NCBI RefSeq assembly: GCF_000407165.1
Contig: NZ_KE136480.1
Location: 1-64,000, forward strand
Length of the DNA: 64,000 nucleotides
From: Enterococcus haemoperoxidus ATCC BAA-382
GTDB lineage: Bacteria > Bacillota > Bacilli > Lactobacillales > Enterococcaceae
Direction: 5' to 3'
Position numbers and translations under genes: made by a program. This document shows positions 1 to 9,768 of the stretch, piece after piece. Every line of letters starts with the position of its first letter. Within the stretch, counting starts at the first letter, position 1. The notes below the pieces were generated by a model. It saw nothing but the letters and a program-made list of their open reading frames with translations. It was not told the origin of the DNA and did no database searches.

Positions 1-664
<664 letters not shown>

Positions 665-851
665 TTACGATCTTACGATCGGTTTTGTTTGGTTCGTTTC
701 TCTAGCGATAGAGGCGTGACCAATAAAATAAGCTTCGAACTATTTTAATTAAAAAACTCATTCAACGCGGTGTTCTCGGTTTGTTTTGATTACTTTTTTA
801 CTTCAATATCCAGTTTTCAATGAACAATATTAGTAACCCATTGGTTACTAA
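665..851 (-). other. tRNA-Ala to 23S spacer
   Basis: This is the internal transcribed spacer of the rrn operon. On the minus strand it holds a boxA-like antitermination/processing sequence (CATTGAAAACTGGATATTG, around 806-824) of the kind seen in Bacillus and Enterococcus spacers. No gene is seen in it. Confidence 0.7.
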
Positions 852-924
852 TGGAGCCTAGCGGGATCGAACCGCTGACCTCCTGCGTGCAAAGCAGGCG
901 CTCTCCCAGCTGAGCTAAGGCCCC
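852..924 (-). tRNA. tRNA-Ala (anticodon TGC)
   Basis: A 73-nt tRNA sits between 16S and 23S. On the minus strand it starts GGGGCCTTAGCTCAGCTGGG and has the anticodon arm CCTGCTTTGCACGCAGG with anticodon TGC. The acceptor stem contains the G3:U70 pair that marks alanine tRNAs. The CCA tail is not encoded: the discriminator A is followed by TTA. A single tRNA-Ala in the 16S-23S spacer is common in enterococci. Confidence 0.97.
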
Positions 925-2567
<1,643 letters not shown>

Positions 2568-2735
2568 AAAGTTGAACACAATCCGAAGATTGTTAAGCTC
2601 ATTTGTTTGCTAGCATATTGCTTCGCTTCGTTAAAAATTGTTGTTTGTTTTTACCGTTGTAAAAACAACCTACACATTTGGTTCGTCTTACTTTGTTCAG
2701 TTTTCAAAGGTCTACCGTGTTACCTCGCAGCAACT
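2568..2735 (-). other. rrn leader with boxA-like element and 16S processing stem (5' arm)
   Basis: This is the transcribed leader between the proximal promoter and 16S. On the minus strand it contains CTTTGAAAACTGAACAAAG (2709 down to 2691), which resembles a boxA element. It is complementary to the region just after 16S (951-990), so the pair can fold into the stem cut to release pre-16S rRNA. Confidence 0.7.
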
Positions 2736-2740
2736 TTTAT

Positions 2741-2769
2741 ATCATATCAAATCTTCGATTCGATGTCAA
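2741..2769 (-). promoter_or_regulatory. rrn promoter, proximal
   Basis: On the minus strand there is a perfect -35 TTGACA (2769-2764), a 17-nt spacer and a -10 TATGAT (2746-2741). Transcription should start near 2734. This is the closest of four stacked promoters to 16S and is not part of the duplicated unit. Confidence 0.85.
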
Positions 2770-2839
2770 CACTTTTTTAAAAAAAGTTTCAAAGTTTTTT
2801 TCTGCTTGATGTTATCGAATATTTCGTGACAACTTCATT

Positions 2840-2868
2840 AGTTTATCAGGTTACTCGTTGTTTGTCAA
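2840..2868 (-). promoter_or_regulatory. rrn promoter, second (in duplicated unit)
   Basis: On the minus strand there is TTGACA (2868-2863), a 17-nt spacer and TAAACT (2845-2840). The flanking sequence is repeated about 119 bp further upstream. Confidence 0.85.
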
Positions 2869-2958
2869 TAACTTTCTCGCTGATTTTTCAAGTTTTTTCA
2901 AACTTGAATTGTTATTCTATTTTAGTTGGTTGCCACTCGTTTCTGCGACAACTTCACT

Positions 2959-2987
2959 AGTTTATCAGGTCATTCGTCGTTTGTCAA
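2959..2987 (-). promoter_or_regulatory. rrn promoter, third (in duplicated unit)
   Basis: On the minus strand there is TTGACA (2987-2982), a 17-nt spacer and TAAACT (2964-2959). The -35, spacer length, -10 and following bases nearly match the second promoter, so the two come from a local duplication. Confidence 0.85.
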
Positions 2988-3083
2988 CAACTTTCTCGCT
3001 GATTCCCAAAGTTTTTTTCAAACTTGGTTTGTTATGTTATGTGATCGTTTGGCGTGTTACATCAGTGCCTTGCGACAAGATAT

Positions 3084-3112
3084 AATATAACAAGTTTTTC
3101 TTTATTGGTCAA
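3084..3112 (-). promoter_or_regulatory. rrn promoter, distal candidate
   Basis: On the minus strand there is TTGACC (3112-3107), a 17-nt spacer and TATATT (3089-3084). It is upstream of and unrelated in spacer sequence to the duplicated pair. It could be the most distal rrn promoter. Confidence 0.6.
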
Positions 3113-3244
3113 CTCTTTTTTTGAAAAAAATAAAAAAGAGTTTTATTCTATTCTACTGCTTAGACTCAAGCTTTCGCCTTTACGTTTGAAACCAAACTTT
3201 TTATCATATTTTCTACTTAAATATCATTTAAGTACGATTGTTTT

Positions 3245-3709
3245 TTATATTTCGTATGAAAATAGTTCGAATTCATTCCCATTCCAATCATTTGAACTTC
3301 CAACATTAATAAATTCATTCTCTTGATAAAACTGCATTAACTTCTCATTACTAGCTAAACAATCTAGACGTAAATCTGATACTTCACCACTAAACTTTCG
3401 TTTTAATTCGTTCAGTAACTCTTTTCCATAAGATTTCCCTCTGTAAGCAGGACGGATAATCACACGATGAAGGTAGTACGCCTTTTGATCAAACCCAAAA
3501 TCTTTCCAAAGTAATTTATCCCATTCTGTTGGTGTTTTCCAAGCTGCTGCCATTCCGACTAATTGATTCATACTATTATAGAAGAAAAAGACTTCTCCTT
3601 TGGACACAGCTGTTGCCAATCCATGCTTGTCTTCTCCCTGTAAAACATCTGACCATTGATCACTGCCTTGCTCTTTCAACCATTCAGCACTTTCTTTCAA
3701 TAAAGACAT
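3245..3709 (-). CDS. GNAT-family N-acetyltransferase
   Basis: This 154-residue protein has the GNAT fold signature. Near residues 81-95 it reads HRVIIRPAYRGKSYG, where RGKSYG is the acetyl-CoA pyrophosphate-binding loop (R/Q-x-x-G-x-G/A type). A hydrophobic strand (EVFFFYNSMNQLVGMAAAW) precedes it. Such proteins move an acetyl group from acetyl-CoA to an amine, but the substrate cannot be told from sequence. The gene stands alone between the rrn promoters and a hairpin repeat at 3774-3859. The family is clear; the function is not. Confidence 0.8.
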   Translation of the reverse strand: MSLLKESAEWLKEQGSDQWSDVLQGEDKHGLATAVSKGEVFFFYNSMNQLVGMAAAWKTPTEWDKLLWKDFGFDQKAYYLHRVIIRPAYRGKSYGKELLNELKRKFSGEVSDLRLDCLASNEKLMQFYQENEFINVGSSNDWNGNEFELFSYEI

Positions 3710-3773
3710 GACTATTTGAGTCTCTGTAATTGTTGCTTGTTTTAATTTTATGGTATTTCCCTCCTATATAAAA

Positions 3774-3859
3774 AGAGACGAAACAAAACTAAACTTTAGC
3801 TTTGCTTCGCCCATCTAAATCTGAAATAAGAGATTTACAATACAATCTCTTATTTTTTA
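3774..3859. repeat. Interspersed hairpin repeat (short form)
   Basis: The element starts GAGACGAAACAAAACTAAA, continues through CTAAATCTGAA and ends in a strong hairpin (AATAAGAGATT ... AATCTCTTATT) followed by T-rich DNA. It resembles the start of the element at 7944-8115. It lies between two minus-strand genes and may end transcription of the upstream 123-aa gene. Confidence 0.55.
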
Positions 3860-3874
3860 TGTATCTGTTTAGTT

Positions 3875-4246
3875 TTAAAACATCGGTACTCCTTGTATAT
3901 CATACGAAGCTAACAAATTTTTTAATTCAGACGGCTTTTCCCATACATATCTATCATCGATCATTGGAATAACATGTTCTTCATTCATTTCAAATACGAA
4001 TAAAGGCATATTCTCAGCATCTGTATGAGCATTCGTTAACTCGACTAAATTAATTGAAGTAACATCTAGTTGAATTTCTTCTTTGAAAACTTGCAACATA
4101 CTCGCTAATCCCGTCATATCTTCCGAAACTTTTGTTGTAACAAAGGTCATTGACTCACCCACTGGATGAACAAGAAACTTTTTCGAACCATCATTTAGGT
4201 TCAGCATAATAGTACCAGCGACTTTTTTGTTAGACAAAACATCCAC
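3875..4246 (-). CDS. Conserved-looking hypothetical protein, 123 aa
   Basis: This is a soluble, acidic 123-residue protein with no signal peptide or membrane segment. I do not recognise the family. It has alternating strand-like and helical stretches and a C-terminal aromatic/proline tail (YDIQGVPMF). It lies 64 bp downstream of the S1-domain protein on the same strand, so the two could be co-transcribed. A hairpin repeat follows its stop. Codon use and length suggest a real gene, but no function is proposed. Confidence 0.6.
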   Translation of the reverse strand: MDVLSNKKVAGTIMLNLNDGSKKFLVHPVGESMTFVTTKVSEDMTGLASMLQVFKEEIQLDVTSINLVELTNAHTDAENMPLFVFEMNEEHVIPMIDDRYVWEKPSELKNLLASYDIQGVPMF

Positions 4247-4310
4247 CTCAATTAATTTTTGTTTTCAGAAACTAGGAAAATTGTACCATATTTTCTGAAA
4301 AAAAACAGAA

Positions 4311-4679
4311 TTATTTCTCAAGTAATTTATCCATTGCTTCATCAGTCCATATAGGAAGCTCTTTTTCTAAAGTCTCAAAGCCGATTTTCTTATTTTTATT
4401 CGTGAAGTATTTTTTGCGTCTATGATTCGGTTGTTGTATTTGAGGTTCTAACGTTCTTAAAGACAAGCTGATTTTTTTTGAATATTCATCGATATCAATC
4501 ACTTGAACTTCTACTTTTTGTCCAATGACCAATAAACTGTGAATGTTTTTAGTGTACCCCGCCTGTACTTCTGAAACGTGTATCAAACCTTGAACTGTAT
4601 CACTTAATGAAACAAATGCACCATAAGGCTGCAGACCTGTAATTGTTCCATTAAGAATCATCCCTATTTTGTATTCCAT
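4311..4679 (-). CDS. S1 RNA-binding domain protein (CvfD/YugI/GSP13-like)
   Basis: Residues 1 to about 76 form one S1 domain: a G-x-I-L-N-G-T-I-T-G-L start, GAFVSL, GLIHVSEV and a VEVQVIDID...KISLSLR end. The remaining tail, about 45 residues, is basic then acidic. Single-S1 proteins of this size in Firmicutes (YugI/GSP13, CvfD in streptococci) bind RNA and ribosomes and act in post-transcriptional control. The start ATG is preceded by AAAGAGGATAATAG. The family is confident; the exact orthology is inferred. Confidence 0.8.
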   Translation of the reverse strand: MEYKIGMILNGTITGLQPYGAFVSLSDTVQGLIHVSEVQAGYTKNIHSLLVIGQKVEVQVIDIDEYSKKISLSLRTLEPQIQQPNHRRKKYFTNKNKKIGFETLEKELPIWTDEAMDKLLEK

Positions 4680-4875
4680 TCTATTATCCTCTTTTCGTTA
4701 TCCAAACAAAATGATTATCTCATTTAAAATGATATCATGTTCCATTAAAAAGTGCATGAATTTATTTCTACTATTATATTATTGGTTCTTTTTGTTCATA
4801 TTTTATTCAAAGTCCATTATACTATAGTTAAGTCTTGTTTAACGAGAATTATTTACTATAGAAAGGAAGAATTGA

Positions 4876-6042
4876 ATGGTAGAATTTGATACAGTCTATA
4901 ACCGTTGCAATACAAATAGTTCCAAGTGGGACTCCGTTAAAGATACCTATGGAGAAGACGACTTATTACCGATGTGGATAGCCGACATGGATTTCAAAGC
5001 GAATCTGCCTGTGTTAGATGCACTAAAGAAAACAGCGGAACAAGGTATTCTGGGCTACTCTCCTGCTCCTGATTCATTATATGAAGCAATTCAGAGCTGG
5101 CAAAAACGACATCATGATTATTTAATCAGTAAAGAAGCGATTCTTTTTAATAGTGGCGTTGTGCCAAGTCTATCTTTAGCTATTCAAGCATACACTGAAC
5201 CTGGGGATGCTATTTTGATTCATGATCCTGTTTATCCTCCATTTGCAAAAGTTGTTGAGCAAAACAATCGTAAACTGGTTCGCAGTCAGTTATTAATAGA
5301 CCACGAGCACTTTGTTATGGATTTGGAAAAGATGGAAAAACAAATCATTGCTGAAAATGTCCGGCTGTTTATTCTTTGTAATCCTCATAATCCAGGTGGA
5401 CGTGTTTGGACAAAAAGTGAGCTTGAGGCTTTTGGTAAACTATGTGCAAAATATGACGTGCTTGTTATTAGCGATGAAATCCATCAAGATTTGATTTTTG
5501 CTCCTCATGTATTCACGACATTCACAAATGTTCACCCAACATTCAAAGAGTTCTCGATTACTTTGACCGCTGCAACTAAAACGTTTAATCTAGCTGGTAT
5601 TAAAAACTCTATGATTTTCATTGAAAATCCTGATTTACGGAAAAAATTTGTTGCTGCACAAGAACGAAATTTCCAGAACGAAATTAATGTCTTTGGTTAT
5701 GTAGGAACACAAGCTGCATATCAGCATGGTGATATTTGGTTAGAGGAGCTACTTGTTTACTTAAAAGAAAATATTGATACAGTTAGCGAGTTCTTAAAAA
5801 CTGAACTTTCTGAAGTTAAAATGATGCATCCTGAAGGAACTTATCTAATCTGGTTAGATTTTTCTGCTTTTAATCTGACCGATGCACAATTACAAAAACA
5901 ACTGATTCATAAAGGGAAAGTCGTTTTAAATCCCGGGATTTCTTTCGGGCCTAAGGGGACACAACATATGCGCTTAAATGTTGCTTGTCCAAAAGAAACA
6001 CTCTTAGAAGGTTTAAACAGAATAAAACAATCTTTTAAATAG
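4876..6042 (+). CDS. patB: PLP-dependent aminotransferase, MalY/PatB family (cystathionine beta-lyase type)
   Basis: This 388-residue protein is a fold-type I PLP enzyme. It has the substrate-loop start MWIADMDFK (33-41), CNPHNPGGRVW (168-178), SDEIHQDL (199-206) and the Schiff-base lysine in TAATKTFN (Lys235). The MalY/PatB subgroup cleaves C-S bonds in cystathionine or cysteine and gives pyruvate, ammonia and a thiol. GAAAGGAAG is the ribosome binding site. The gene is monocistronic: its own upstream region has an AT-rich promoter area and a strong terminator follows at 6048-6090. Whether it serves methionine synthesis or cysteine breakdown is not decided by the context. Confidence 0.85.
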   Translation: MVEFDTVYNRCNTNSSKWDSVKDTYGEDDLLPMWIADMDFKANLPVLDALKKTAEQGILGYSPAPDSLYEAIQSWQKRHHDYLISKEAILFNSGVVPSLSLAIQAYTEPGDAILIHDPVYPPFAKVVEQNNRKLVRSQLLIDHEHFVMDLEKMEKQIIAENVRLFILCNPHNPGGRVWTKSELEAFGKLCAKYDVLVISDEIHQDLIFAPHVFTTFTNVHPTFKEFSITLTAATKTFNLAGIKNSMIFIENPDLRKKFVAAQERNFQNEINVFGYVGTQAAYQHGDIWLEELLVYLKENIDTVSEFLKTELSEVKMMHPEGTYLIWLDFSAFNLTDAQLQKQLIHKGKVVLNPGISFGPKGTQHMRLNVACPKETLLEGLNRIKQSFK

Positions 6043-6047
6043 AATAA

Positions 6048-6090
6048 AAAGCCCCAAACAAAACGAAAAAACAGTTTTGTTTGGGGCTTT
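6048..6090. terminator. Bidirectional terminator between patB and the cyclophilin gene
   Basis: A perfect stem AAAGCCCCAAACAAAAC / GTTTTGTTTGGGGCTTT has A/T tracts on both sides. It serves the two convergent genes. Confidence 0.9.
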
Positions 6091-6109
6091 AATGTTGACT
6101 AAAGAGTAT

Positions 6110-6697
6110 TTATTCGCTGATTTCTACTTTGTCGATGACTACATCAAATGTCGGACGATCTTGAGAGTCTCTTTGCACTCCACCGATTTCATCCACAACA
6201 TCCATACCTTCCACTACATGACCAAAAACCGTATGACGGAAATCTAACCATGGTGTTCCGCCTTTTTTATAAGCTTCGATAACTTCTGTAGGGAAACCTG
6301 CACCTTCTAATTGCCCCATCATGTTTGCTGGAACATTTTGGTTATTGACGATGAAAAATTGGCTGCCATTAGTGTTTGGTCCAGCATTTGCCATTGATAA
6401 TGCACCACGCAAATTGAAAACATCTTTAGAAAATTCATCTTCAAATTTTTCGCCGTAAATACTTTCACCACCCATACCTGTTCCAGTAGGATCGCCACCT
6501 TGGATCATGAAGTCAGGGATAACACGGTGAAAAATCACACCATCGTAATAACCTTTTTTCGCTAGTTGAACAAAGTTTTCAACTGTTTTTGGAGCATGTT
6601 CTGGAAAAAGTTGAACAGTGATATCTCCGCGGTTGGTTTTTATCACGGCTTTAGGTCCTTTTTCATTTGCTAAATCTAATTGTGGAAATTCTGACAT
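6110..6697 (-). CDS. Peptidyl-prolyl cis-trans isomerase, cyclophilin type
   Basis: This 195-residue protein is a cytoplasmic cyclophilin with no signal peptide. The catalytic region reads [19 protein letters not shown] (with the active-site Arg in FHR), followed by [14 protein letters not shown] and a [17 protein letters not shown] block. It speeds proline isomerisation during folding. A 30-residue insert between the FFIV strand and the WLDF motif is seen in the lactic acid bacteria cyclophilin group. AACGAGGAGG is the ribosome binding site. It stands alone, converging on patB. Confidence 0.92.
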   Translation of the reverse strand: MSEFPQLDLANEKGPKAVIKTNRGDITVQLFPEHAPKTVENFVQLAKKGYYDGVIFHRVIPDFMIQGGDPTGTGMGGESIYGEKFEDEFSKDVFNLRGALSMANAGPNTNGSQFFIVNNQNVPANMMGQLEGAGFPTEVIEAYKKGGTPWLDFRHTVFGHVVEGMDVVDEIGGVQRDSQDRPTFDVVIDKVEISE

Positions 6698-6922
6698 CGT
6701 TATTTCCTCCTCGTTAATTTTTACTTACTTATAATATCATAAACAACTTCACTTGAAAATTCCATTATCTTTGTTATTCTTTTAAGAGAATCTTTTTTTC
6801 ACAAACTGCTACTTGCTTTTTTCGGTTACAAGTGATATTTTGTGAAAAACGATATACTACATTTTTGCTTTCATTTTATATAGATGAAAACTTTTTTATT
6901 ATAGAAACTGGAGGAAATTTTG

Positions 6923-7936
6923 ATGTCTGACTCAAAAAATATATATGATTTAACGATTGTTGGCGCTGGTCCTGTCGGTCTTTTCGCCGCTTTTTATGCA
7001 GGAATTCGTAAAGCGAAAACTAAAATTATCGATAGCTTGCCTCAACTTGGCGGACAGCTCTCAACGCTTTACCCTGAAAAATATATTTATGATGTTCCTG
7101 GTTTTCCTGCAATCAAAGCGAGTGAACTAATCGAGAATTTAGAAAAACAAATTGCTCCTTTTGCACATGAAACTTGTTTAGAAGAAGAAGTGAGAAATTT
7201 GGTGCAAGAAGATGGTTACTTGCGGATTGAAACATCAAAAGGTGTTCACTACTCTAAAGCCGTTATCTTTGCCATTGGAAATGGTTCGTTCCAACCTAGA
7301 CGTTTAACGATTGATGGTGCAGCTGAACTTGAAGGAAACCATGTTCATTATTATGTTACTGATATGAATAAATTTTCTGGAAAGAAAGTTGCTATCGCTG
7401 GTGGTGGTGATTCTGCTATTGATTGGGCCTTAATGTTGGAACCTATCGCAGAAGAAGTTTCGATCATTCATCGTCGTCCTGAGTTTCGTGGACACGAACA
7501 CAGCGTGGACAACTTGAAAAATTCTGAGGTATCTATTTATACACCTTATGTTATTGACCAACTTTTAGTAGAAAATAATTCATTCAAAGGTATTCAATTG
7601 AAAGAAACAAAAGCGGATAATTTTGAAAAGCTTGATTTAGATTCTTTAATCATCAATTATGGATTTACTTCATCCTTAAGTCATTTAAAAGACTGGGGCT
7701 TGGATGTTAGCCGAAACGCAATCGAAGTCAACTCGGATATGTCAACCAATATCCCTGGTGTTTATGCAGTTGGTGATATTTGCAACTACGATGGCAAAGT
7801 CAAATTGATTGCAACTGGTTTTGGTGAGGCACCGACTGCTGTCAACAACGCTCTACATTTTGTTAAACCAGATACTCGAACTCAACCGATGCATAGTACT
7901 AGTTTATTTGAAGGAAAAGAAGCGAATATGCTTTAA
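6923..7936 (+). CDS. Ferredoxin--NADP reductase, thioredoxin-reductase-like (YumC type)
   Basis: This 337-residue flavoprotein has an FAD-binding GAGPVG motif near residue 14, GQLSTLYP, an NADPH-binding GGGDSAIDWAL and a C-terminal YAVGDI FAD motif. It lacks the CxxC of true thioredoxin reductases, which places it in the YumC/TrxB2 ferredoxin (flavodoxin) NADP reductase group. The start is the ATG at 6923, not the TTG one codon earlier, because GGAGG ends 8 bases before it. In Bacillus the homologous gene lies near yuzB and pgpA (yutG) homologues, as here. It supplies electrons to ferredoxin or flavodoxin, perhaps for NrdI. Confidence 0.88.
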   Translation: MSDSKNIYDLTIVGAGPVGLFAAFYAGIRKAKTKIIDSLPQLGGQLSTLYPEKYIYDVPGFPAIKASELIENLEKQIAPFAHETCLEEEVRNLVQEDGYLRIETSKGVHYSKAVIFAIGNGSFQPRRLTIDGAAELEGNHVHYYVTDMNKFSGKKVAIAGGGDSAIDWALMLEPIAEEVSIIHRRPEFRGHEHSVDNLKNSEVSIYTPYVIDQLLVENNSFKGIQLKETKADNFEKLDLDSLIINYGFTSSLSHLKDWGLDVSRNAIEVNSDMSTNIPGVYAVGDICNYDGKVKLIATGFGEAPTAVNNALHFVKPDTRTQPMHSTSLFEGKEANML

Positions 7937-7943
7937 TAAGAAA

Positions 7944-8115
7944 GAGCATGAGACAAAACTAAAAAACAGTTTTGTTTCGCGCTCTAAATCCGAATAAACG
8001 GCGAGAAAAGAGCAGATACTTCGGAAATAAGCTGAAATTCACAAAAATTCGAAAAGCAATTTTCGTGAATTCCCTCTTATTTCTCGGAGTTAAACGCTTT
8101 TGTCTCGGCCTATTT
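7944..8115. repeat. Interspersed hairpin repeat (long form, about 170 bp)
   Basis: The element starts GAGCATGAGACAAAACTAA and holds several nested stems. One is ACAAAAC...GTTTTGT at its left end. A second, very long stem pairs GAAATAAG with CTTATTTC and AATTCACAAAAATT with AATTTTCGTGAATT. It lies between the convergent reductase and YuzB-like genes and probably acts as a bidirectional terminator. Shorter relatives are at 3774-3859, 45440-45478 and 51687-51803. Confidence 0.7.
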
Positions 8116-8358
8116 TTATCCCATTTCTTCTTGCCAAAGTACAATCGCTTTTTTTATGTTAAGCACCAGTTCTTCTGGTGTTTCTCCAGTGATTCGTTCT
8201 CCTTCAAACAATACAAAGTAAGTTTGAGCGCAAAGAACACATTCATTCATACAAGAATAAGAGATTACATCGCCATTTTCTTCAATAAAAGGATCACTTA
8301 ACAACAGCTCTGCGCCCTTAGCCAAATTTTGTTCGCAACATTCTATTAGTGGATTCAT
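8116..8358 (-). CDS. DUF1450 family protein (YuzB-like)
   Basis: This 80-residue protein has conserved cysteines at both ends of the domain (ECCEQN near the N-terminus and a CMNECVLC cluster mid-protein). The pattern is typical of the DUF1450/YuzB family. The cysteines suggest metal or Fe-S binding but no activity is established. It lies beside the YumC-type reductase and PgpA, matching the yuzB-yumC-yutG neighbourhood in Bacillus. AAGGAGAAGATC precedes the ATG. Confidence 0.8.
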   Translation of the reverse strand: MNPLIECCEQNLAKGAELLLSDPFIEENGDVISYSCMNECVLCAQTYFVLFEGERITGETPEELVLNIKKAIVLWQEEMG

Positions 8359-8443
8359 TGATCTTCTCCTTGCATTTTTATCTGTAGATAGTATACCATT
8401 AATATATTCTAAGTTTAGAAATGAAGCATTGGAGGTTTTTATT

Positions 8444-8950
8444 TTGGTAATAAAAGGTGAAACATTGGAACAGAAAGCGCGACAATTATTAAAAGAGCGT
8501 GGTGTTGAGATGGAGGATTTGGTAGAATTGGTTTTATTCTTACAACAACCTTATATAGAAGATCTTGATGTGGCAACTTGTATTGAACATATTGATAGTG
8601 TTTTATCAAAGCGTGAAGTGCATAACACGATTATTACGGGTATTCAATTAGATATTTTAGCTGAGGAAAAAAAATTACTTCATCCTTTACAAGAGATTTT
8701 AGAAGAAGATGAAGGTCTTTACGGTATCGATGAAATTTTAGCGCTCTCAATCGTTAATGTCTATGGTTCGATTGGCTTTACAAATTACGGCTATATCGAT
8801 AAAGTAAAACCTGGTATTTTAGCTAAGTTGAATTCTCATGAAGGACCGCAAGTTCATACTTTTTTAGATGATATCGTGGGCGCAATTGCTGCAGCCGCTG
8901 CTAGTCGTTTAGCTCATTCTCAACCAGATAAAAGTATGATCACACAGTGA
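8444..8950 (+). CDS. pgpA: Phosphatidylglycerophosphatase A
   Basis: This 168-residue protein matches the PgpA/YutG family: a helical N-terminal part, the conserved GIQLDILAE and EGLYGIDEILALSIVN blocks, a mid-protein SIGFTNYGYIDK and the C-terminal FLDDIVGAIAAA with its Asp pair. It removes the phosphate from phosphatidylglycerophosphate to give phosphatidylglycerol. The start is TTG at 8444 with GGAGG 8 bases upstream. An upstream in-frame TTG at 8429 overlaps that ribosome binding site and is rejected. Divergent from the YuzB-like gene. Confidence 0.82.
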   Translation: MVIKGETLEQKARQLLKERGVEMEDLVELVLFLQQPYIEDLDVATCIEHIDSVLSKREVHNTIITGIQLDILAEEKKLLHPLQEILEEDEGLYGIDEILALSIVNVYGSIGFTNYGYIDKVKPGILAKLNSHEGPQVHTFLDDIVGAIAAAAASRLAHSQPDKSMITQ

Positions 8951-8974
8951 TTAGTTTTTTCAGATAAAAAATTG

Positions 8975-9036
8975 GAGTAGAACCTTACTATACCAATACT
9001 ATTGGTTACTTAAAGAAAGGTTACTACTCTTTTTTA
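8975..9036 (+). terminator. Terminator after pgpA
   Basis: A hairpin with arms GAGTAGAACCTT and AAGGTTACTACTC (one bulge) is followed by TTTTTT. Confidence 0.8.
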
Positions 9037-9056
9037 TGTTTTTAACGGCTTTTCAA

Positions 9057-9086
9057 TTGCATCAATAGTAATTCTTCTATTATAAT
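9057..9086 (+). promoter_or_regulatory. Orphan promoter, plus strand
   Basis: TTGCAT (9057-9062), an 18-nt spacer and TATAAT (9081-9086) form a good sigma-A promoter with no reading frame behind it. A 12-bp inverted repeat follows at 9129-9231 and a plus-strand terminator-like hairpin at 9513-9557. Confidence 0.5.
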
Positions 9087-9128
9087 AAGTTTAAAGTATA
9101 TGACATACTATATACTTATGATTAAAGC

Positions 9129-9231
9129 TACCACTATAGGTAAAAAGAGTTTCTTCTGATTTTAAATGAGCACATTTTTTTCAGTCGTTGATTTTCTTCC
9201 CCAATAGATAAATCAAATGCCTATAGTGGTA
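9129..9231. repeat. 12-bp perfect inverted repeat, arms 79 bp apart
   Basis: TACCACTATAGG (9129-9140) is repeated in inverted form as CCTATAGTGGTA (9220-9231). Between the arms is AT-rich DNA with no reading frame of note. It lies about 40 bp downstream of the plus-strand promoter at 9057 and would fold in that transcript. Confidence 0.6.
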
Positions 9232-9329
9232 AACTTTATTCAACACACCCCAAATCGTTAAATCATACATACCTCCAATATATATGCACGTTCAACACGG
9301 ATACTTGAAACAAGAGATAGAAGCAAAAA

Positions 9330-9582
9330 ATAAAAAAACGGTATCAGAATTCCTTCCAATACCGTTGTATCGTTCAATAAGTAAACCCTGGCATGTTCAT
9401 CATCTCATGTATTTTTAGGGGTAGATATTTTCCTAAAAATTGAGTACAATGAATCATGTCAGTGCTTTTGCATTGACGAGGGCAACTTGATTGGTCAGCG
9501 TATTGACTCATCAGGGCTTCGTAGTTTGGCGGCCACCAAACTGTGAAGTGCCTTTTTTATTTTATTCTTTTGCTTCTATCAT
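9330..9582 (-). ncRNA. Candidate structured small RNA of about 250 nt, unknown family
   Basis: A complete transcription unit without a protein gene. A consensus promoter lies at 9589-9618 and a Rho-independent terminator at 9325-9366 (stem AACGGTAT/ATACCGTT followed by TTTTTTT). In between, on the minus strand, several hairpins can form: CAGTTTGGTGGCCGCCAAACT; TGATGAGTC...TGACCAATCA; GTCAATGCAAAAGCACTGAC; TTTTTAGG...CCTAAAAA. A long-range pairing of AAGCCCTG with CAGGGTTT could close a multibranch domain and competes with the first hairpin. I could not match it to 6S, tmRNA, SRP or RNase P RNA, or to a known riboswitch. No protein gene follows directly, so a stand-alone RNA is more likely than a leader. 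Confidence 0.6.
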
Positions 9583-9588
9583 GTACTC

Positions 9589-9618
9589 ATTGTACAAGAT
9601 GAGTGAATGTTTCGTCAA
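9589..9618 (-). promoter_or_regulatory. Promoter of the candidate small RNA
   Basis: On the minus strand there is TTGACG (9618-9613), an 18-nt spacer and TACAAT (9594-9589). The predicted start is near 9582. Confidence 0.75.
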
Positions 9619-9768
9619 TGCTGATTCAGCTTTATTTTTTCCTTGAAAATCAATCTTTCTTTAAACAAATGCTAGTTACAAGGCTTTCCTTATTATTTTC
9701 TGTTTAGTAGAAATTCTTATTAACTGACTAATACTTCACTTAGAATCGTTAGGAAATAGTAATTACGA

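Larger units (their letters stand above)
2827..3035. repeat. Imperfect direct repeat in the rrn promoter region
   Basis: Two copies of roughly 90 bp, starting near 2827 and 2946, share GACAACTTCA(T/C)TAGTTTATC, the run AACTTTCTCGCTGATT and a later TTTTTTCAAACTTG block. The offset is 119 bp. Each copy carries one complete TTGACA-17-TAAACT promoter on the minus strand. Confidence 0.85.

Noticed and set aside
2858-3326. Plus-strand reading frames over the rrn promoters
   Set aside because: They run through the duplicated promoter DNA and are Phe/Ser/Leu-rich with no ribosome binding site.
7959-8301. Overlapping frames between the reductase and YuzB-like genes
   Set aside because: They are translations of the hairpin repeat on both strands.
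9330-9582. 6S RNA identity for the candidate small RNA
   Set aside because: A closing stem is possible, but the several separate hairpins do not look like the single long 6S rod; left as unknown pending a covariance search.
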